A stretch of DNA of 64,000 nucleotides from Planctomycetota bacterium (GTDB lineage Bacteria > Planctomycetota > Phycisphaerae > Phycisphaerales > SM1A02): the NCBI GenBank assembly GCA_022574595.1, contig JACZRS010000005.1:1-64000 (forward strand). Reading direction: 5' to 3'. The position numbers and the translations under genes are program-made. The notes below the pieces were generated by a model. It made no database searches and was not told the origin of the DNA. It saw only the letters and a list, made by a program, of their open reading frames with translations. Positions 35,831 through 46,179 of the stretch are shown here, piece by piece (the stretch's first letter is position 1; every line of letters begins with the position of its first letter).

Positions 35831-37066
35831 TTAAATAAGATCACTTAGAACAGAGTCTGCCAAGAGCTGTCCTTTAGCGGTGAATCTAATGCGATCTGCG
35901 GTCTTTTCTAAAAGACCAGATTGTGTATGTTGATCTATCACACATAATCGTTCTTTGCCTTGTTTTCCTTTTAATAGTAATGCGTCAAGATCAATGAGCT
36001 TTATGCCTTGTGTAAGACGTAATCCCAGCATTAGGGCTTCGCCTACTTGGCCATCTTCATCAAGTTTCTCTACATCGATAATTGAGGGCAAATCAGTTGC
36101 CTTAAGATACTCGCCCAGATGAGGAACATTTTTCCATCGTAGTCCATTTATATGACCTGATGCGCTGGGGCCAAACGCCCACCAGTTTTTATTATTCCAG
36201 TACATAAGGTTATGTTGACACTGATAATGGGGCTTGGCCCAATTGCTGATCTCATATTGCTCGTAACCCGCTTCAGTTAATTTCTTGCGAGTCGCTTCAT
36301 ACATTTCTGCTTCGAGATCCTCATCCACTCTTATAATTCGTCCTTGACGAAGCTTTTCTGTAAGTGGTGTATTAGGTTCATATGTCAATCCATAGCAACT
36401 TAAATGCGAAGGACTCAGAGAAATAGCTGTATCAAGATCGGTAAGCCAATCGTTTAGTGTCTGACCTGGTATTGCGAAAATCAGATCTATATTGATGTTA
36501 GTAATTCCGCTTTCTTGAGCCAGGACAATTGCGCGCTTTACATTTTCTGGATCATGCCAACGTTCGAGCGCCTTTAAGTGATCGGGTTGAAACGATTGTG
36601 CACCGATACTAATGCGATTTATCCCACCCTTTGCAAGTAGGTCCATTAGATCTGGACGAACCGTTTCAGGATTGGCTTCTACGGTGATTTCAGCATTTTG
36701 AGCGATAGGCAGATGCTGGTTTATTGCCCGCAGCAGATCCTGCCACAGGCTGGTCTCTAACAGGGTTGGTGTGCCCCCACCAAAGAATATTGTCCGCAAG
36801 GGCTGCTTTAAGTATCCCCCAATTATGCGCAATTCATCAACAAGGCGAGCCACAAACGCTGCCTCTCGACCACGATTTTCTACCAAGCTATAGAAATCGC
36901 AGTAATGGCATTTATGAAAACAAAATGGGATATGTATATATGCACCTGCTGGAGAGGCATCAGGGCTATATAACTCCCGAACAATACCCAAATCTGCCGT
37001 ACTTTTATAGGCAGATGACTGTTGGCCGTTGATACTAAGTGTGGTAAGGTGGGTAGGCATGGTCAT
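35831..37066 (-). CDS. hemW: HemW-like radical SAM protein
   Basis: 411 residues. YIHIPFCFHKCHYCDFYS holds C49-x3-C53-x2-C56 for the [4Fe-4S]-AdoMet cluster, followed by FFGGGTPTLLE, the ITVEANPET strand and RISIGAQSF; the C-terminal HemN-like domain follows. The CxxxCxxC form without a fourth downstream Cys matches HemW, a heme chaperone, rather than the true coproporphyrinogen dehydrogenase HemN. An N-terminal extension of about 40 residues precedes the core. Confidence 0.92.
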   Translation of the reverse strand: MTMPTHLTTLSINGQQSSAYKSTADLGIVRELYSPDASPAGAYIHIPFCFHKCHYCDFYSLVENRGREAAFVARLVDELRIIGGYLKQPLRTIFFGGGTPTLLETSLWQDLLRAINQHLPIAQNAEITVEANPETVRPDLMDLLAKGGINRISIGAQSFQPDHLKALERWHDPENVKRAIVLAQESGITNINIDLIFAIPGQTLNDWLTDLDTAISLSPSHLSCYGLTYEPNTPLTEKLRQGRIIRVDEDLEAEMYEATRKKLTEAGYEQYEISNWAKPHYQCQHNLMYWNNKNWWAFGPSASGHINGLRWKNVPHLGEYLKATDLPSIIDVEKLDEDGQVGEALMLGLRLTQGIKLIDLDALLLKGKQGKERLCVIDQHTQSGLLEKTADRIRFTAKGQLLADSVLSDLI

Positions 37067-37163
37067 CCCAATTGCGCCAAGGGTGATCGTAAGTCAAACG
37101 AAAGGTCTTTATCGCCTGGGTTTTCTGTAACATCATAGTCGCCTAACGGAGTAATTCGCACAA

Positions 37164-37541
37164 ATGCCTATTTGGCTGGCAATGAAAACAGCTGACGGGG
37201 GAGAGCGTTCGTTTCCGATCGTCAAACCACTCACTGTAATTGGGCGAGAGACATTATGTGATTTGCGTGTTGCTATTCCCAGCGTGGCTCCTCAACATTG
37301 CGAGATTCGCCTAGTGGACGATCACCATCTTGAGGTTCGAGATCTCGAATCTGAAACAGGCACATATCGCAATGGAAATCGAGTAGATCAGGCGATCCTG
37401 GATGTTGGTGACAGGCTGACGGTGGGCGCGGCTACATTCATCATGCGTCGCTTAGAGGCAACGATCATCGGCAAGGATAGTCCTGCAGATACTTCGCAGA
37501 TTCCAAAAGTAAAGGAAAGCCCAGTTGTTTCTGACCAGTAG
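37164..37541 (+). CDS. FHA-domain protein
   Basis: 125 residues, almost entirely one forkhead-associated domain: PLTVIGRETLCDLRV (the Gly-Arg), SVAPQHCEIRLVDDHHLEVRDLESETGTYRNGNRV (the H and N-G region). The usual Ser of S-x-x-H is replaced (APQH), so phosphothreonine binding may be weaker. Cytoplasmic. Role unknown; often linked to Ser/Thr kinase signalling. Confidence 0.88.
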   Translation: MPIWLAMKTADGGERSFPIVKPLTVIGRETLCDLRVAIPSVAPQHCEIRLVDDHHLEVRDLESETGTYRNGNRVDQAILDVGDRLTVGAATFIMRRLEATIIGKDSPADTSQIPKVKESPVVSDQ

Positions 37542-37606
37542 CTACTAATGCCAATTCCAAGGCGTAAAGATACCAATAGCACTATGCAAACTTCTTATTC
37601 GGATGA

Positions 37607-37810
37607 TTAGTTTTCTTGGCTTTGAGGAGGAGGTGGTGTTGCTTGCTCGCTGGTTTCTGCTGGCTTCGTGCTTTTTAACACTGGAATCTTTATGTTCACA
37701 CCACAGCCGCCACATCGCACAAGCTTGCCACGGGCACTATCTGGGACTGACAGAACACGCTGGCATACCAGATTAGGACACATTATTCTGATGACGTGTA
37801 CATCCCCCAC
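37607..37810 (-). CDS. Small zinc-ribbon protein
   Basis: 67 residues from GTG 37810 (GGAGG 8 nt upstream). Two cysteine pairs (CPNLVC and CGGC) around SVPDSARGKLVRC form a small MJ0042-type zinc ribbon. The tail is Pro/Gln/Glu-rich. Such short proteins are frequent in planctomycetes; a role in protein or nucleic-acid binding is only a guess. Confidence 0.75.
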   Translation of the reverse strand: MGDVHVIRIMCPNLVCQRVLSVPDSARGKLVRCGGCGVNIKIPVLKSTKPAETSEQATPPPPQSQEN

Positions 37811-37959
37811 GGGAATCCTCCATATATCGCTGCTATCGGCAGATGCTGTGGACCGCTTGATTGCCTATAGCAACCTGCTTGTCTTGACGGCCTGCCTAGG
37901 CTGCCCTAGCCTTGCTCTTGTGCGGAGATAGACCTGTTATTGAACCGGAATTGGCCATA

Positions 37960-39306
37960 ATGATTGATGTGATAAGTAGTCCCGATAAAAACAGCTCCCG
38001 GCATACTGCGGTTGTTGGCTTGCAATGGGGAGATGAAGGCAAGGGCAAGATCGTTGATCTACTTACTTCAAAGCACGATGTAATTGTTCGCTACAACGGC
38101 GGAGCCAATGCTGGTCATACATTAGTGGTAGGCGATGAAAAGTATGCTTTGCATCTAATACCTGCGGGCATCCTCTACCCCGATAAATGTTGCGTTATTG
38201 CAAACGGCGTGGTTGTGGACCCGCAAAAACTCGTGGAGGAGATGGATGCTCTACACGCACGAGGAATAGAAGTCGGCGACAATCTGTGTATTTCTGATCG
38301 TGCACACGTAGTGATGCCTTATCACAAGGAACATGATGCGGCCCTGGAAGATGTCCTTGCAAGCAAGGCATTTGAAGATGATGTTGATTTGTCTCTGGGA
38401 ACAACAAAACGTGGCATTGGTCCGGCATACGCAGACAAGGTTCACCGCTCAACCGCAATACGAATGGGTGATCTACTTGATGAAGCCAATCTACATCGTC
38501 GGCTAAGAGTTATCTGCTCTTTGCGAACCGCTGAGCTTGCAGCTTTAGGCGTTCAAGCACCACCACTTGATCCCGATGAATTAACTCAACGCTATAGCGC
38601 TCTGGGTCGTAGACTAAAGCCTCACATTACTGATACGACTTATCTTTTGCACGATTGCTTAAAAGACGGGCGATCTCTTCTCTTTGAAGGTGCCAACGCC
38701 TGCCTTTTGGATATTGATCACGGAACCTACCCCTACGTTACAAGCTCAAATTGCAGCGTCTTAGGAATTCCCGCGGGTACTGGAATTCCAGGGCGACACA
38801 TCCAAAATGTCATCGGAATAATGAAGGCATATACCACACGAGTTGGTGAAGGACCGATTCCTACTGAGCAGGTCAACGAGATCGGCGAACGAATCCGAGA
38901 ACGGGGTCATGAGTATGGCACAACAACCAACCGCCCGCGACGCTGTGGGTGGCTTGATCTTGTTGCGGTTCGTTATTCGGCCATGATTTGTGGTGTAACC
39001 AGTATTGCCTGTATGTTACTTGATGTGCTGTCAGGATTTGATGAGCTCAAAGTATGCACACATTACAAGCTAACAGACGGAACAATCACTGATCGGTTCA
39101 TTCCCGATGCGCGGCGTCTTGAGGGTGTGCAACCCATATATGAAACGATGCCTGGATGGAGCGAAGAGATTGACGAAACCACAGATCGGGCAGCTTTGCC
39201 GGAGAACGCGCGTGGCTACCTTGACCGAATAGAGCAAATCGTCGGCGTGCCAATTGGAATCATTAGTGTCGGGCCTGAACGAACACAAACTGTCGTAGAG
39301 GTATAG
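37960..39306 (+). CDS. purA: Adenylosuccinate synthetase
   Basis: 448 residues from ATG 37960, chosen over a TTG at 37912. GTP-binding VVGLQWGDEGKGKIVDLL, IMP/Asp-site NGGANAGHTLV, GTTKRGIGPAYADK and TTTNRPRRCGWLD are all present. Joins aspartate to IMP using GTP, the first committed step to AMP. Separate transcription unit followed by uppS 78 nt later on the same strand. Confidence 0.97.
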   Translation: MIDVISSPDKNSSRHTAVVGLQWGDEGKGKIVDLLTSKHDVIVRYNGGANAGHTLVVGDEKYALHLIPAGILYPDKCCVIANGVVVDPQKLVEEMDALHARGIEVGDNLCISDRAHVVMPYHKEHDAALEDVLASKAFEDDVDLSLGTTKRGIGPAYADKVHRSTAIRMGDLLDEANLHRRLRVICSLRTAELAALGVQAPPLDPDELTQRYSALGRRLKPHITDTTYLLHDCLKDGRSLLFEGANACLLDIDHGTYPYVTSSNCSVLGIPAGTGIPGRHIQNVIGIMKAYTTRVGEGPIPTEQVNEIGERIRERGHEYGTTTNRPRRCGWLDLVAVRYSAMICGVTSIACMLLDVLSGFDELKVCTHYKLTDGTITDRFIPDARRLEGVQPIYETMPGWSEEIDETTDRAALPENARGYLDRIEQIVGVPIGIISVGPERTQTVVEV

Positions 39307-39384
39307 GGCTAAAATAGCCGATTTTTATTGCGTTTTACATGCTCCGAACACCAAGTCAATTAAATGCGTACGATATCGCTGTAA

Positions 39385-40155
39385 ATGAGCCAGCTTTCAA
39401 CTACAACTTCAAATAGTGATGAAGCACTAAACGTGCCGCCAGAGAATCGCCCCAGGCATATTGCTGTAATTATGGATGGCAACGGCAGATGGGCACTAAA
39501 GCGCAATCAACCGCGTATTGCGGGCCATCGCGCAGGAGCCAAGGCAGTGCGTGACATCATTATCGAATGTGCTAATTTAAAAATCGAAGCACTAACACTG
39601 TATTCATTTTCAATGGAAAATTGGAAGCGCCCTGCGGATGAAGTTGGCGCACTAATGAACCTTTACCTTGAATATCTCGTCAAGGAACGTCAGGAACTTA
39701 TCCAGCATAACGTCCGTTTTGTGCAGCTTGGCCAGCGTGAAGGTCTGCCCGAATCTGTCCTTAAGGAAATGGATCAAACTACTCAAGCGACCAGTCAATG
39801 CACGGGCCTTACTCTATGTGTTGCTCTAAATTATAGTTCACGTGCAGAAATTACTGTAGCGGTGCGCAAGATCGCGGAGCAAGTTAAATCCGGCCAACTG
39901 GATATTAAAGATATAGAAGAGCAAACCATAAGCAACAATCTTTACACCGCCGGTATTCCTGATCCGGATCTACTTGTGCGCACGGCTGGGGAAATGCGCA
40001 TTTCAAACTACTTATTGTGGCAGATCAGTTACGCTGAGATATATGTTACTGATGTATATTGGCCGGATTTTCGTGTAGAAAATTTGCACCAGGCCATCCA
40101 GGAATACGCCAGACGCAATCGAAGATTCGGCGGATTGGATCAAACGGATAGTTAA
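39385..40155 (+). CDS. uppS: Polyprenyl diphosphate synthase (UppS family)
   Basis: 256 residues. PRHIAVIMDGNGRWALKRNQ contains the catalytic Asp and the phosphate-binding G-N-G-R-W; AGHRAGAKAVRDII, LTLYSFSMENWKRP and DLLVRTAGEMRISNYLLWQISYAEIYVTDVYWPDF complete the cis-prenyltransferase signature. In the last motif GGEMRISNFLLWQ the first Gly is Ala, a mild change. Makes the C55-type lipid carrier for cell-wall polymers. The first 20 residues are a non-conserved extension. Confidence 0.95.
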   Translation: MSQLSTTTSNSDEALNVPPENRPRHIAVIMDGNGRWALKRNQPRIAGHRAGAKAVRDIIIECANLKIEALTLYSFSMENWKRPADEVGALMNLYLEYLVKERQELIQHNVRFVQLGQREGLPESVLKEMDQTTQATSQCTGLTLCVALNYSSRAEITVAVRKIAEQVKSGQLDIKDIEEQTISNNLYTAGIPDPDLLVRTAGEMRISNYLLWQISYAEIYVTDVYWPDFRVENLHQAIQEYARRNRRFGGLDQTDS

Positions 40156-40186
40156 TCCCCCTCTCCCCACTACTATCTTGCCATTA

Positions 40187-40236
40187 CAAAAAAATCCGCG
40201 CCCCATACACAGCGGATGAGCGTGACGGGGCGCGGA
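40187..40236 (-). terminator. Rho-independent terminator after the pseudopilin operon
   Basis: TCCGCGCCCC (40195-40204) pairs perfectly with GGGGCGCGGA (40227-40236). On the minus strand seven T residues follow. It lies just downstream of the last gene of the minus-strand secretion operon. Confidence 0.85.
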
Positions 40237-40274
40237 CAAATTATATCCTTAATTGTCGATTAACAAATTCTTAC

Positions 40275-43200
40275 TTATTTGGCAAGTTTCTCCAGGTAAA
40301 GAATTTTGGGCTTATCCGTAGGCTTATTAACTTCACTACGATCTACTAACATCACGTAGCGACTGTCATCAACAATAAACTCAGGATCAGTCGCATCCCA
40401 TACAGGTCCGCCGTCGGGGCCAACTGGGTTCTGTCTAAAACTACGAATCCTAAAATAAACTGTAAAAACATCACTTCGCGTGGTTAATAAGTTGGACATT
40501 CCTGCAAACAGCAGGTTCAGTTCTTCAACATCTTTGGCAACATCATCAGGTTGAGTAATGCCCGAAACTCTGATGTCGTTAAGATCAATACTAATCTGTG
40601 TAGATTCAACTATGCCAACAGCTTGATATGGATCACGACCTGCGAAGCTGATTCGGTAATTGTCATCAGGCTCCAAGTTACCGGGAGTTCCCAACCCAAT
40701 AGTAACGGGACGCTCTAATAATAGAAGCTCGCCTATTGATGCAAAGCCACGCTCACCACGAAGATCATCCAGATCGGTGTTAGTGAAAATGTCTTCTAAG
40801 AAGTTATCTGCTCCACGATCGCCATAGGCAGGCAACTTGTCAATTAAATTTGCGGGATCGCCGACTCTATCTCGGTAGCGCACAATTGCTTCGGGGATAC
40901 GTACATGTGGATTATTAATTGGCAGATCCACCTCGTGAACCAAACGCGAGTTATGTGGGATGGCGCGCATCACTTCTTGTGCTGCGGTATTTACGTTAAT
41001 GAGTCCCGGCGTGAGCTTGCCCGAGAAACCATTGGCGCCGAGATAATCATCAGTACCAACTGTGCCGTTAATACCAGGCCCATCACATACAAACGCATCA
41101 AGCACTCTAGCACCCGCAGGAATTGCAGGAATGCTATGAAGTGGATCATTTATATTTGTAGGATCACCAACACCAATAACTTGACCTAGCGAATGTATAC
41201 CCGCTCCGCCTGCTCCACCCATTCCCGTTAATTTAATCGGCACAACCTGCAAACGATTGACGCGTTCTTTTTCGCCTGTAATTGTCTTATCGATCATGAA
41301 CTCAGAAAAAGTTTGTGTGGTTCCGGTATACGTCTTAATTCCACCAATTAATTCGAATTTCAGTTCATGGCCGAACATAAATACATTTAATAGTTCACCA
41401 ATCTGCTCAAAGTCATCATCCTTTTGCAGCATCTGAAGAGAGTACGGGAAGAAGTAGTCGTTCGTGGTCTTCACACCGTTGTCTGCGAAATGGACAGTGC
41501 CATTGGGAGGAATTGGATCATTGAAGGGTTGATACTTGGCCTGCCCAGCCTCGTCATAGACCGTCTTGGTGGGAAAGAACGTGGGTTTGCGCATGAGGTT
41601 AGTATTAGCATCACTGGGGTCGACGTAGCTGCGTTCGATCCATGGACTCGCATCGGGGTCTTGCCCTGCCGCGTAGGCGTTGCCCTTGTAAGTCTGAATG
41701 GAAAGACCATCCTGGCCATCGTAGGACTGCACCGGCAAGTCCGGGTCGGGTTTGCTTGAAAAGACATAGCGCGGGGCACGTTCGTTGGCGGTTATCTGCT
41801 GATTGTTGTCAAAGTCATATCCCCAGACGCGCCCGGTCCTGGCCCATACAACAAAGTAGTCATTGTTCCCGATTCGAATGCCGTTGAAGAAGTTGTCATC
41901 AACGGGTAAAGCACAGTTGAAATCGGCATCAGGTGGAAGGTAAGGAAACTGGTTCAGTTTTACTACCTGGGAGCGGAAGTTGTTCGATGGCATACCGTTT
42001 GGGTCGTCGATCCGATCTATAACAACTTGTACGCCGTCCACATCGCGCAGCAATTCCACCGCCTTGTCGCTGGAAGAGGCGAATTCTGCCACGTCATGAG
42101 TCCAGTCACCGGTGGCGTTGAGAAGAACCGTTCCAGCTTGCAGATCGTCGATCTCCAGGTCAAGAAAGTCCAGCCAGTTGGTCCTGAAACTAGCATCGCC
42201 TGCAAACTTGTCTGGAATGGAGTAGACGATGGTGGTTCGCGGCTCTTGCTCTGTTGATGGGCCTAACGATCCGGTGAGCAAGAAGAATGTCTGGCCGAAG
42301 ACACGGATAGAAAACTGGCTCATGTCGTCGATAGACGCGCCGTAGGGGTTGGCGATCTGCACCACGACGATATGCGTGCTTTCTTCAGCGTCTCTCGTGA
42401 CATAGTTTTCGCCGTTTCCAGGAACTCCTTCGCAGGCGATTGGCCCTTGGCTGTGATACACTTGCCCAATGAACGCTTCGAGAAGGAACGGCTGGCTTTC
42501 CATTCCCAGGAATCGCGTATCAGTTGCGTCGCCGATTGATACACCCAGCAGTGGCAGTGGAATGGCTGCGGTTTCAAGATCAATGTAATCCTTATCATCA
42601 TCGCTCCACTCCAATATGTTTGCAGCATACGCAGCCGCAGCACGGCGTGTATTTACATAGTCCGGATCGGTTACGGATGTATACGGCCCGAAGTAAGAAT
42701 TACCTTTTACGTTATCGCCATCGGTTAGAGCGTGCAATAAAGTATCCGGCAAACGACCGGCAAGATCAAACTCACCATCTAATAGTGTTGGATTTCGCAT
42801 CTCACGCAGATCCAGCTTTGTGCGACGTTGTGCCAGGAAACGATCTTCAGCATCCAGTCCCAGAGCGATGACGTCGGCTGGAACATCCACTCGCCACCAC
42901 AGCCAAGGCGGCATAATGTCGTTGCGAGCTCCATTATAAGTTGTCAGACGCTTTCGGTGATCGAAAAGAAGCTCACGAACATCAAGCTGATCCAGTAATT
43001 CACTTGTTTCATGACGACCAAGATTAGCGTGTAGGAATTGAAATCCTGAACTGCTGAAGGGGTTAGCCTGAATAGCCCTTTCCAGCCTACTTACTATCCA
43101 GGCTGAATTCTGGCCATGATAAGCGCGAAGTTCGAGTTCTTCAGTCAAGCCAAACGGTGTTACGGCGAAGCCAGGGTCAAAGGGCTTGCTTCCCGCAGCC

Positions 43201-44687
43201 TGCCAATAAAGTAGACGGTCAGGTGCGCTGGTAAATTGATCAGGAAAATTGTTGTTGTTCAGAACACCCAATTGAGCAAGAAAACTTGCATTAGTTCCAT
43301 CCCATGTATCCGCATCAATATCGTATCCGACTGTGGTATCGCCGTAGAGACGACCTGTTTCATGATGATCTGGATTATCAAAATACCCAAGCCTTAAATG
43401 AGGGAAGTACAAACCATCATTAATATCACCAACCAGCAGTAAATCTGCTGGCGTAACGCTTCGTGTTTTATCAGAATCTGTTGTTTGATCCGCATGTACA
43501 AATTGCGTTCCCACATTGACGTTTAGCATGGCACTATTATCAATGATGCGCACAGCTACAATTTGGCGAATACCACTTTCTGTCATGGTCGGTGCCAGCA
43601 TCCAGAATGAATCTGTAAATCCATCGCCATCTGTATCGGTAAGAACAGTACCTACAGCATGACGGTCAGTGTCTACAATAAATTCATCTTGCGGTAAACC
43701 CACATAGCTCAGATCATAAAAGTTTGGCGGGATGCGCGTTGGATCTTTATAGGCATTTTCATAATCAAAGAACCAGTCATACCAACGTGAGTAAAAGTCA
43801 TCCCTGAAAATTGCATTGCCGCTTCCCGTGTCATAAACCGCATCTGGCGGCTCACCCAGCAATGGTGCGGGTTTTACTGCAAGCCACTGCTCGAAAGGTA
43901 TACCCAGATAAGGCTTACCCAGATCATTAAGGCCAGCGATAATTGTGCCGATTCTAAAATCAATTCCATCGCTATTTCCATCATCAATATCAAAAATATT
44001 ATCGCCAATATCGTTAATACCAAAGACAATGCGAAAACCGTTATTGGCGGTGGCGATATTGCTCATGTGCCGCCAATGTGAGTAAGCATCATCTGAACCT
44101 GGGCCAAATGTTGTAGTCCAGCGCAATGGTTCATTATCTGCTAACGCGCGATTATCACCAAATCCTGGATTGCCCAAGGGATTGCCTTCATACGCCAGCT
44201 CCCCAGTTGTTGGGCCGGTAGGGTTACCCGGACCGGATGGCCAAAGTAAAATATCAGCAGGATTACCCGGATCAGGATCAGGCCAATTTGTAAATGGAAT
44301 CACATGATATGGCGGGAAGTTGTAGGGATTATCAAGAATTTCATCGCCATTAATATCAGTTTGATCGGCTTCATAGCGAAGCGCAAGTGGATGATATGAA
44401 AGTAAGTCATCGTCGGATAATGCGGGTTGTACTGTTCCATCATATTCTCGAACAAACAGTTGCAAAGCAATTATATCAGCCAGCATTTCAGCAATAGCTT
44501 TGCTCTTATCATCACGCAGCATGGTTTTGCGTACGGCCACGGAGGTTGTTCGCCCACTATTGGTGCGCACAATATAAGATGTGGCCACAATAACCAACAA
44601 AACCAGAATCCCCACAACCATAATCATGGCATTGCCGCGGCGAAGCATGTGGTTGGATGTTTGTCTATAGTTCTTCATACGTTTCAT
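40275..44687 (-). CDS. Giant GspK/PilX-like minor pseudopilin
   Basis: 1470 residues, ATG 44687 with GGAG upstream. The N-terminus RRGNAMIMVVGILVLLVIVATSYIV is a prepilin-like start and membrane helix. Near the C-terminus, FSGKLTPGLINVNTAAQEVMRAIP, IPEAIVRYRDRVGDPANL and FASIGELLLL are the marks of the GspK helix-hairpin repeats. Typical GspK has about 300-350 residues, so more than 1000 residues of Asp/Asn/Pro-rich, extracytoplasmic insert lie between. It probably caps the pilus-like rod and may act as a surface protein. Last gene of the cluster, 44 nt after the GspJ-like gene. Confidence 0.75.
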   Translation of the reverse strand: MKRMKNYRQTSNHMLRRGNAMIMVVGILVLLVIVATSYIVRTNSGRTTSVAVRKTMLRDDKSKAIAEMLADIIALQLFVREYDGTVQPALSDDDLLSYHPLALRYEADQTDINGDEILDNPYNFPPYHVIPFTNWPDPDPGNPADILLWPSGPGNPTGPTTGELAYEGNPLGNPGFGDNRALADNEPLRWTTTFGPGSDDAYSHWRHMSNIATANNGFRIVFGINDIGDNIFDIDDGNSDGIDFRIGTIIAGLNDLGKPYLGIPFEQWLAVKPAPLLGEPPDAVYDTGSGNAIFRDDFYSRWYDWFFDYENAYKDPTRIPPNFYDLSYVGLPQDEFIVDTDRHAVGTVLTDTDGDGFTDSFWMLAPTMTESGIRQIVAVRIIDNSAMLNVNVGTQFVHADQTTDSDKTRSVTPADLLLVGDINDGLYFPHLRLGYFDNPDHHETGRLYGDTTVGYDIDADTWDGTNASFLAQLGVLNNNNFPDQFTSAPDRLLYWQAAGSKPFDPGFAVTPFGLTEELELRAYHGQNSAWIVSRLERAIQANPFSSSGFQFLHANLGRHETSELLDQLDVRELLFDHRKRLTTYNGARNDIMPPWLWWRVDVPADVIALGLDAEDRFLAQRRTKLDLREMRNPTLLDGEFDLAGRLPDTLLHALTDGDNVKGNSYFGPYTSVTDPDYVNTRRAAAAYAANILEWSDDDKDYIDLETAAIPLPLLGVSIGDATDTRFLGMESQPFLLEAFIGQVYHSQGPIACEGVPGNGENYVTRDAEESTHIVVVQIANPYGASIDDMSQFSIRVFGQTFFLLTGSLGPSTEQEPRTTIVYSIPDKFAGDASFRTNWLDFLDLEIDDLQAGTVLLNATGDWTHDVAEFASSSDKAVELLRDVDGVQVVIDRIDDPNGMPSNNFRSQVVKLNQFPYLPPDADFNCALPVDDNFFNGIRIGNNDYFVVWARTGRVWGYDFDNNQQITANERAPRYVFSSKPDPDLPVQSYDGQDGLSIQTYKGNAYAAGQDPDASPWIERSYVDPSDANTNLMRKPTFFPTKTVYDEAGQAKYQPFNDPIPPNGTVHFADNGVKTTNDYFFPYSLQMLQKDDDFEQIGELLNVFMFGHELKFELIGGIKTYTGTTQTFSEFMIDKTITGEKERVNRLQVVPIKLTGMGGAGGAGIHSLGQVIGVGDPTNINDPLHSIPAIPAGARVLDAFVCDGPGINGTVGTDDYLGANGFSGKLTPGLINVNTAAQEVMRAIPHNSRLVHEVDLPINNPHVRIPEAIVRYRDRVGDPANLIDKLPAYGDRGADNFLEDIFTNTDLDDLRGERGFASIGELLLLERPVTIGLGTPGNLEPDDNYRISFAGRDPYQAVGIVESTQISIDLNDIRVSGITQPDDVAKDVEELNLLFAGMSNLLTTRSDVFTVYFRIRSFRQNPVGPDGGPVWDATDPEFIVDDSRYVMLVDRSEVNKPTDKPKILYLEKLAK

Positions 44688-44731
44688 ATCTTGGCGGCTC
44701 CTAAAAGGGAGACGGACGCTAAAGCTTTTTA

Positions 44732-46177
44732 TTATTGGGCGCGTTTGGGAAGATTAATTACAAACTGAACCACCCTGCCGTTTTCAAGTTTCGATTTGGG
44801 ATCATGCAATACCATGGTGATACGAATAGCAGATGGCCAGGGTGTATAGCCGAGTGTCGAATCAACAACTCCGATATTGTTTAGAGCTTGACTTTGGTTG
44901 TAGCCAAAGAAGGCTTCATAAACCTGCAAATCTTGATTATCAATAACCAGCTCTTCGACATTTTCAGGGTCAATCGTGGCTGCGGGAGTCCACCAACGAT
45001 CAGAAGGGTCTGCATCGTAAAATAAAACACCACGATCGAGATTGCCATCTCCATTAAAGTCTGCATCAAGACCGAACCAGGGTTGTTCGCGCGATGAATC
45101 TATTACGACGCCAAAAAGTGCTGGTGAAAGTGGATTGGTCTGCTCAACATAACCAACACCATCTTCGTACGTCCAATCCACAATGAAAGAACTGCATCCA
45201 CTTCCGAGAACATTGTTGGTCAAAGCTTGATCTATACGATGCATACCCGGTGCGACTCTCTCTGCACGGGGGTAGAACAAAACTTGATCAGCAATCACAG
45301 TTCGCTGATCCATAAAAAAGCTAGCACCTGATGCATACCATTCCCTGAAATTACCATTCGGCAGCAGAGTGATTTCGTTTCGAATATCGTTTAACTGCGA
45401 TGCTGCTGCATCGACTCGGCCGTTGCGTATGACTGCATCATCAATCCAATAAGCTGAAATATTATTGTTAAGGAATCTCGTCTTAGTAATACTATCAGGT
45501 GGGTCTCCATCATCATCAACCAATAAAATTGCTTGACGCGACAGTAGCCATTCTTGAGCGGTTGGTTGACTTACTATGAATCCGCCATCAATTTCTGGGT
45601 CGTAGGAATTAGTGCTACTAAAATCAGTCCGCACCATTTGATAACGATCTGTGGAGTAATACCAGGGGACAATGGGATTGTTTAAATCGACAATGGGATC
45701 TCGAGGTTTATTGTTGTCGTCTACTGCACCGGCACCGGGTATCTGGAACGCATGTCCGTAATAAATGCGAGCAGCAGTTCCCTGGCCCTTGTGATTGCTT
45801 CCAGCGCCTTGGCGGTAGGTTTGAATTCCTTGAATGCCATTAGTGAAAAACACCAACTGATCTGCGCGGATAATTGCATTCTCCGGCAATAGTGGGTTAA
45901 GTAACGGCCCGCCAGCTCCGAAATGAATACCATTGCGAACCGAAACGCATCGAATTGCAAATACGCCTTCACTTGAAAGTCGTTCGATATCTGCTCGAAT
46001 TTGTCTTTCAATCGCAGCTGCTTCCTGCAGAACGTCTGCAGTTGCTTCACCAAGAGCTGCCACTTTCCCGACCGTGCCGAAGATTTGTGAAGTTGCGATG
46101 ATAACCACAACCAATATCGCAACTGCAATCATCAATTCCAGGAGGGTAAAGCCCCGTCTTGATGCCATCTTCTTCAT
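44732..46177 (-). CDS. GspJ-like pseudopilin
   Basis: 481 residues from ATG 46177 (GGAG 9 nt upstream; a TTG at 46183 is less likely). Class III signal with SRRG|FTLLELMIAVAILVVVIIATSQIF, Glu at +5, then an ILGTVG/ADVLQEA helix as in GspJ/PilW. The remaining 440 residues are extracytoplasmic and much longer than the usual 200. Two nt after the GspI-like gene. Confidence 0.78.
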   Translation of the reverse strand: MKKMASRRGFTLLELMIAVAILVVVIIATSQIFGTVGKVAALGEATADVLQEAAAIERQIRADIERLSSEGVFAIRCVSVRNGIHFGAGGPLLNPLLPENAIIRADQLVFFTNGIQGIQTYRQGAGSNHKGQGTAARIYYGHAFQIPGAGAVDDNNKPRDPIVDLNNPIVPWYYSTDRYQMVRTDFSSTNSYDPEIDGGFIVSQPTAQEWLLSRQAILLVDDDGDPPDSITKTRFLNNNISAYWIDDAVIRNGRVDAAASQLNDIRNEITLLPNGNFREWYASGASFFMDQRTVIADQVLFYPRAERVAPGMHRIDQALTNNVLGSGCSSFIVDWTYEDGVGYVEQTNPLSPALFGVVIDSSREQPWFGLDADFNGDGNLDRGVLFYDADPSDRWWTPAATIDPENVEELVIDNQDLQVYEAFFGYNQSQALNNIGVVDSTLGYTPWPSAIRITMVLHDPKSKLENGRVVQFVINLPKRAQ

Positions 46178-46179
46178 AA

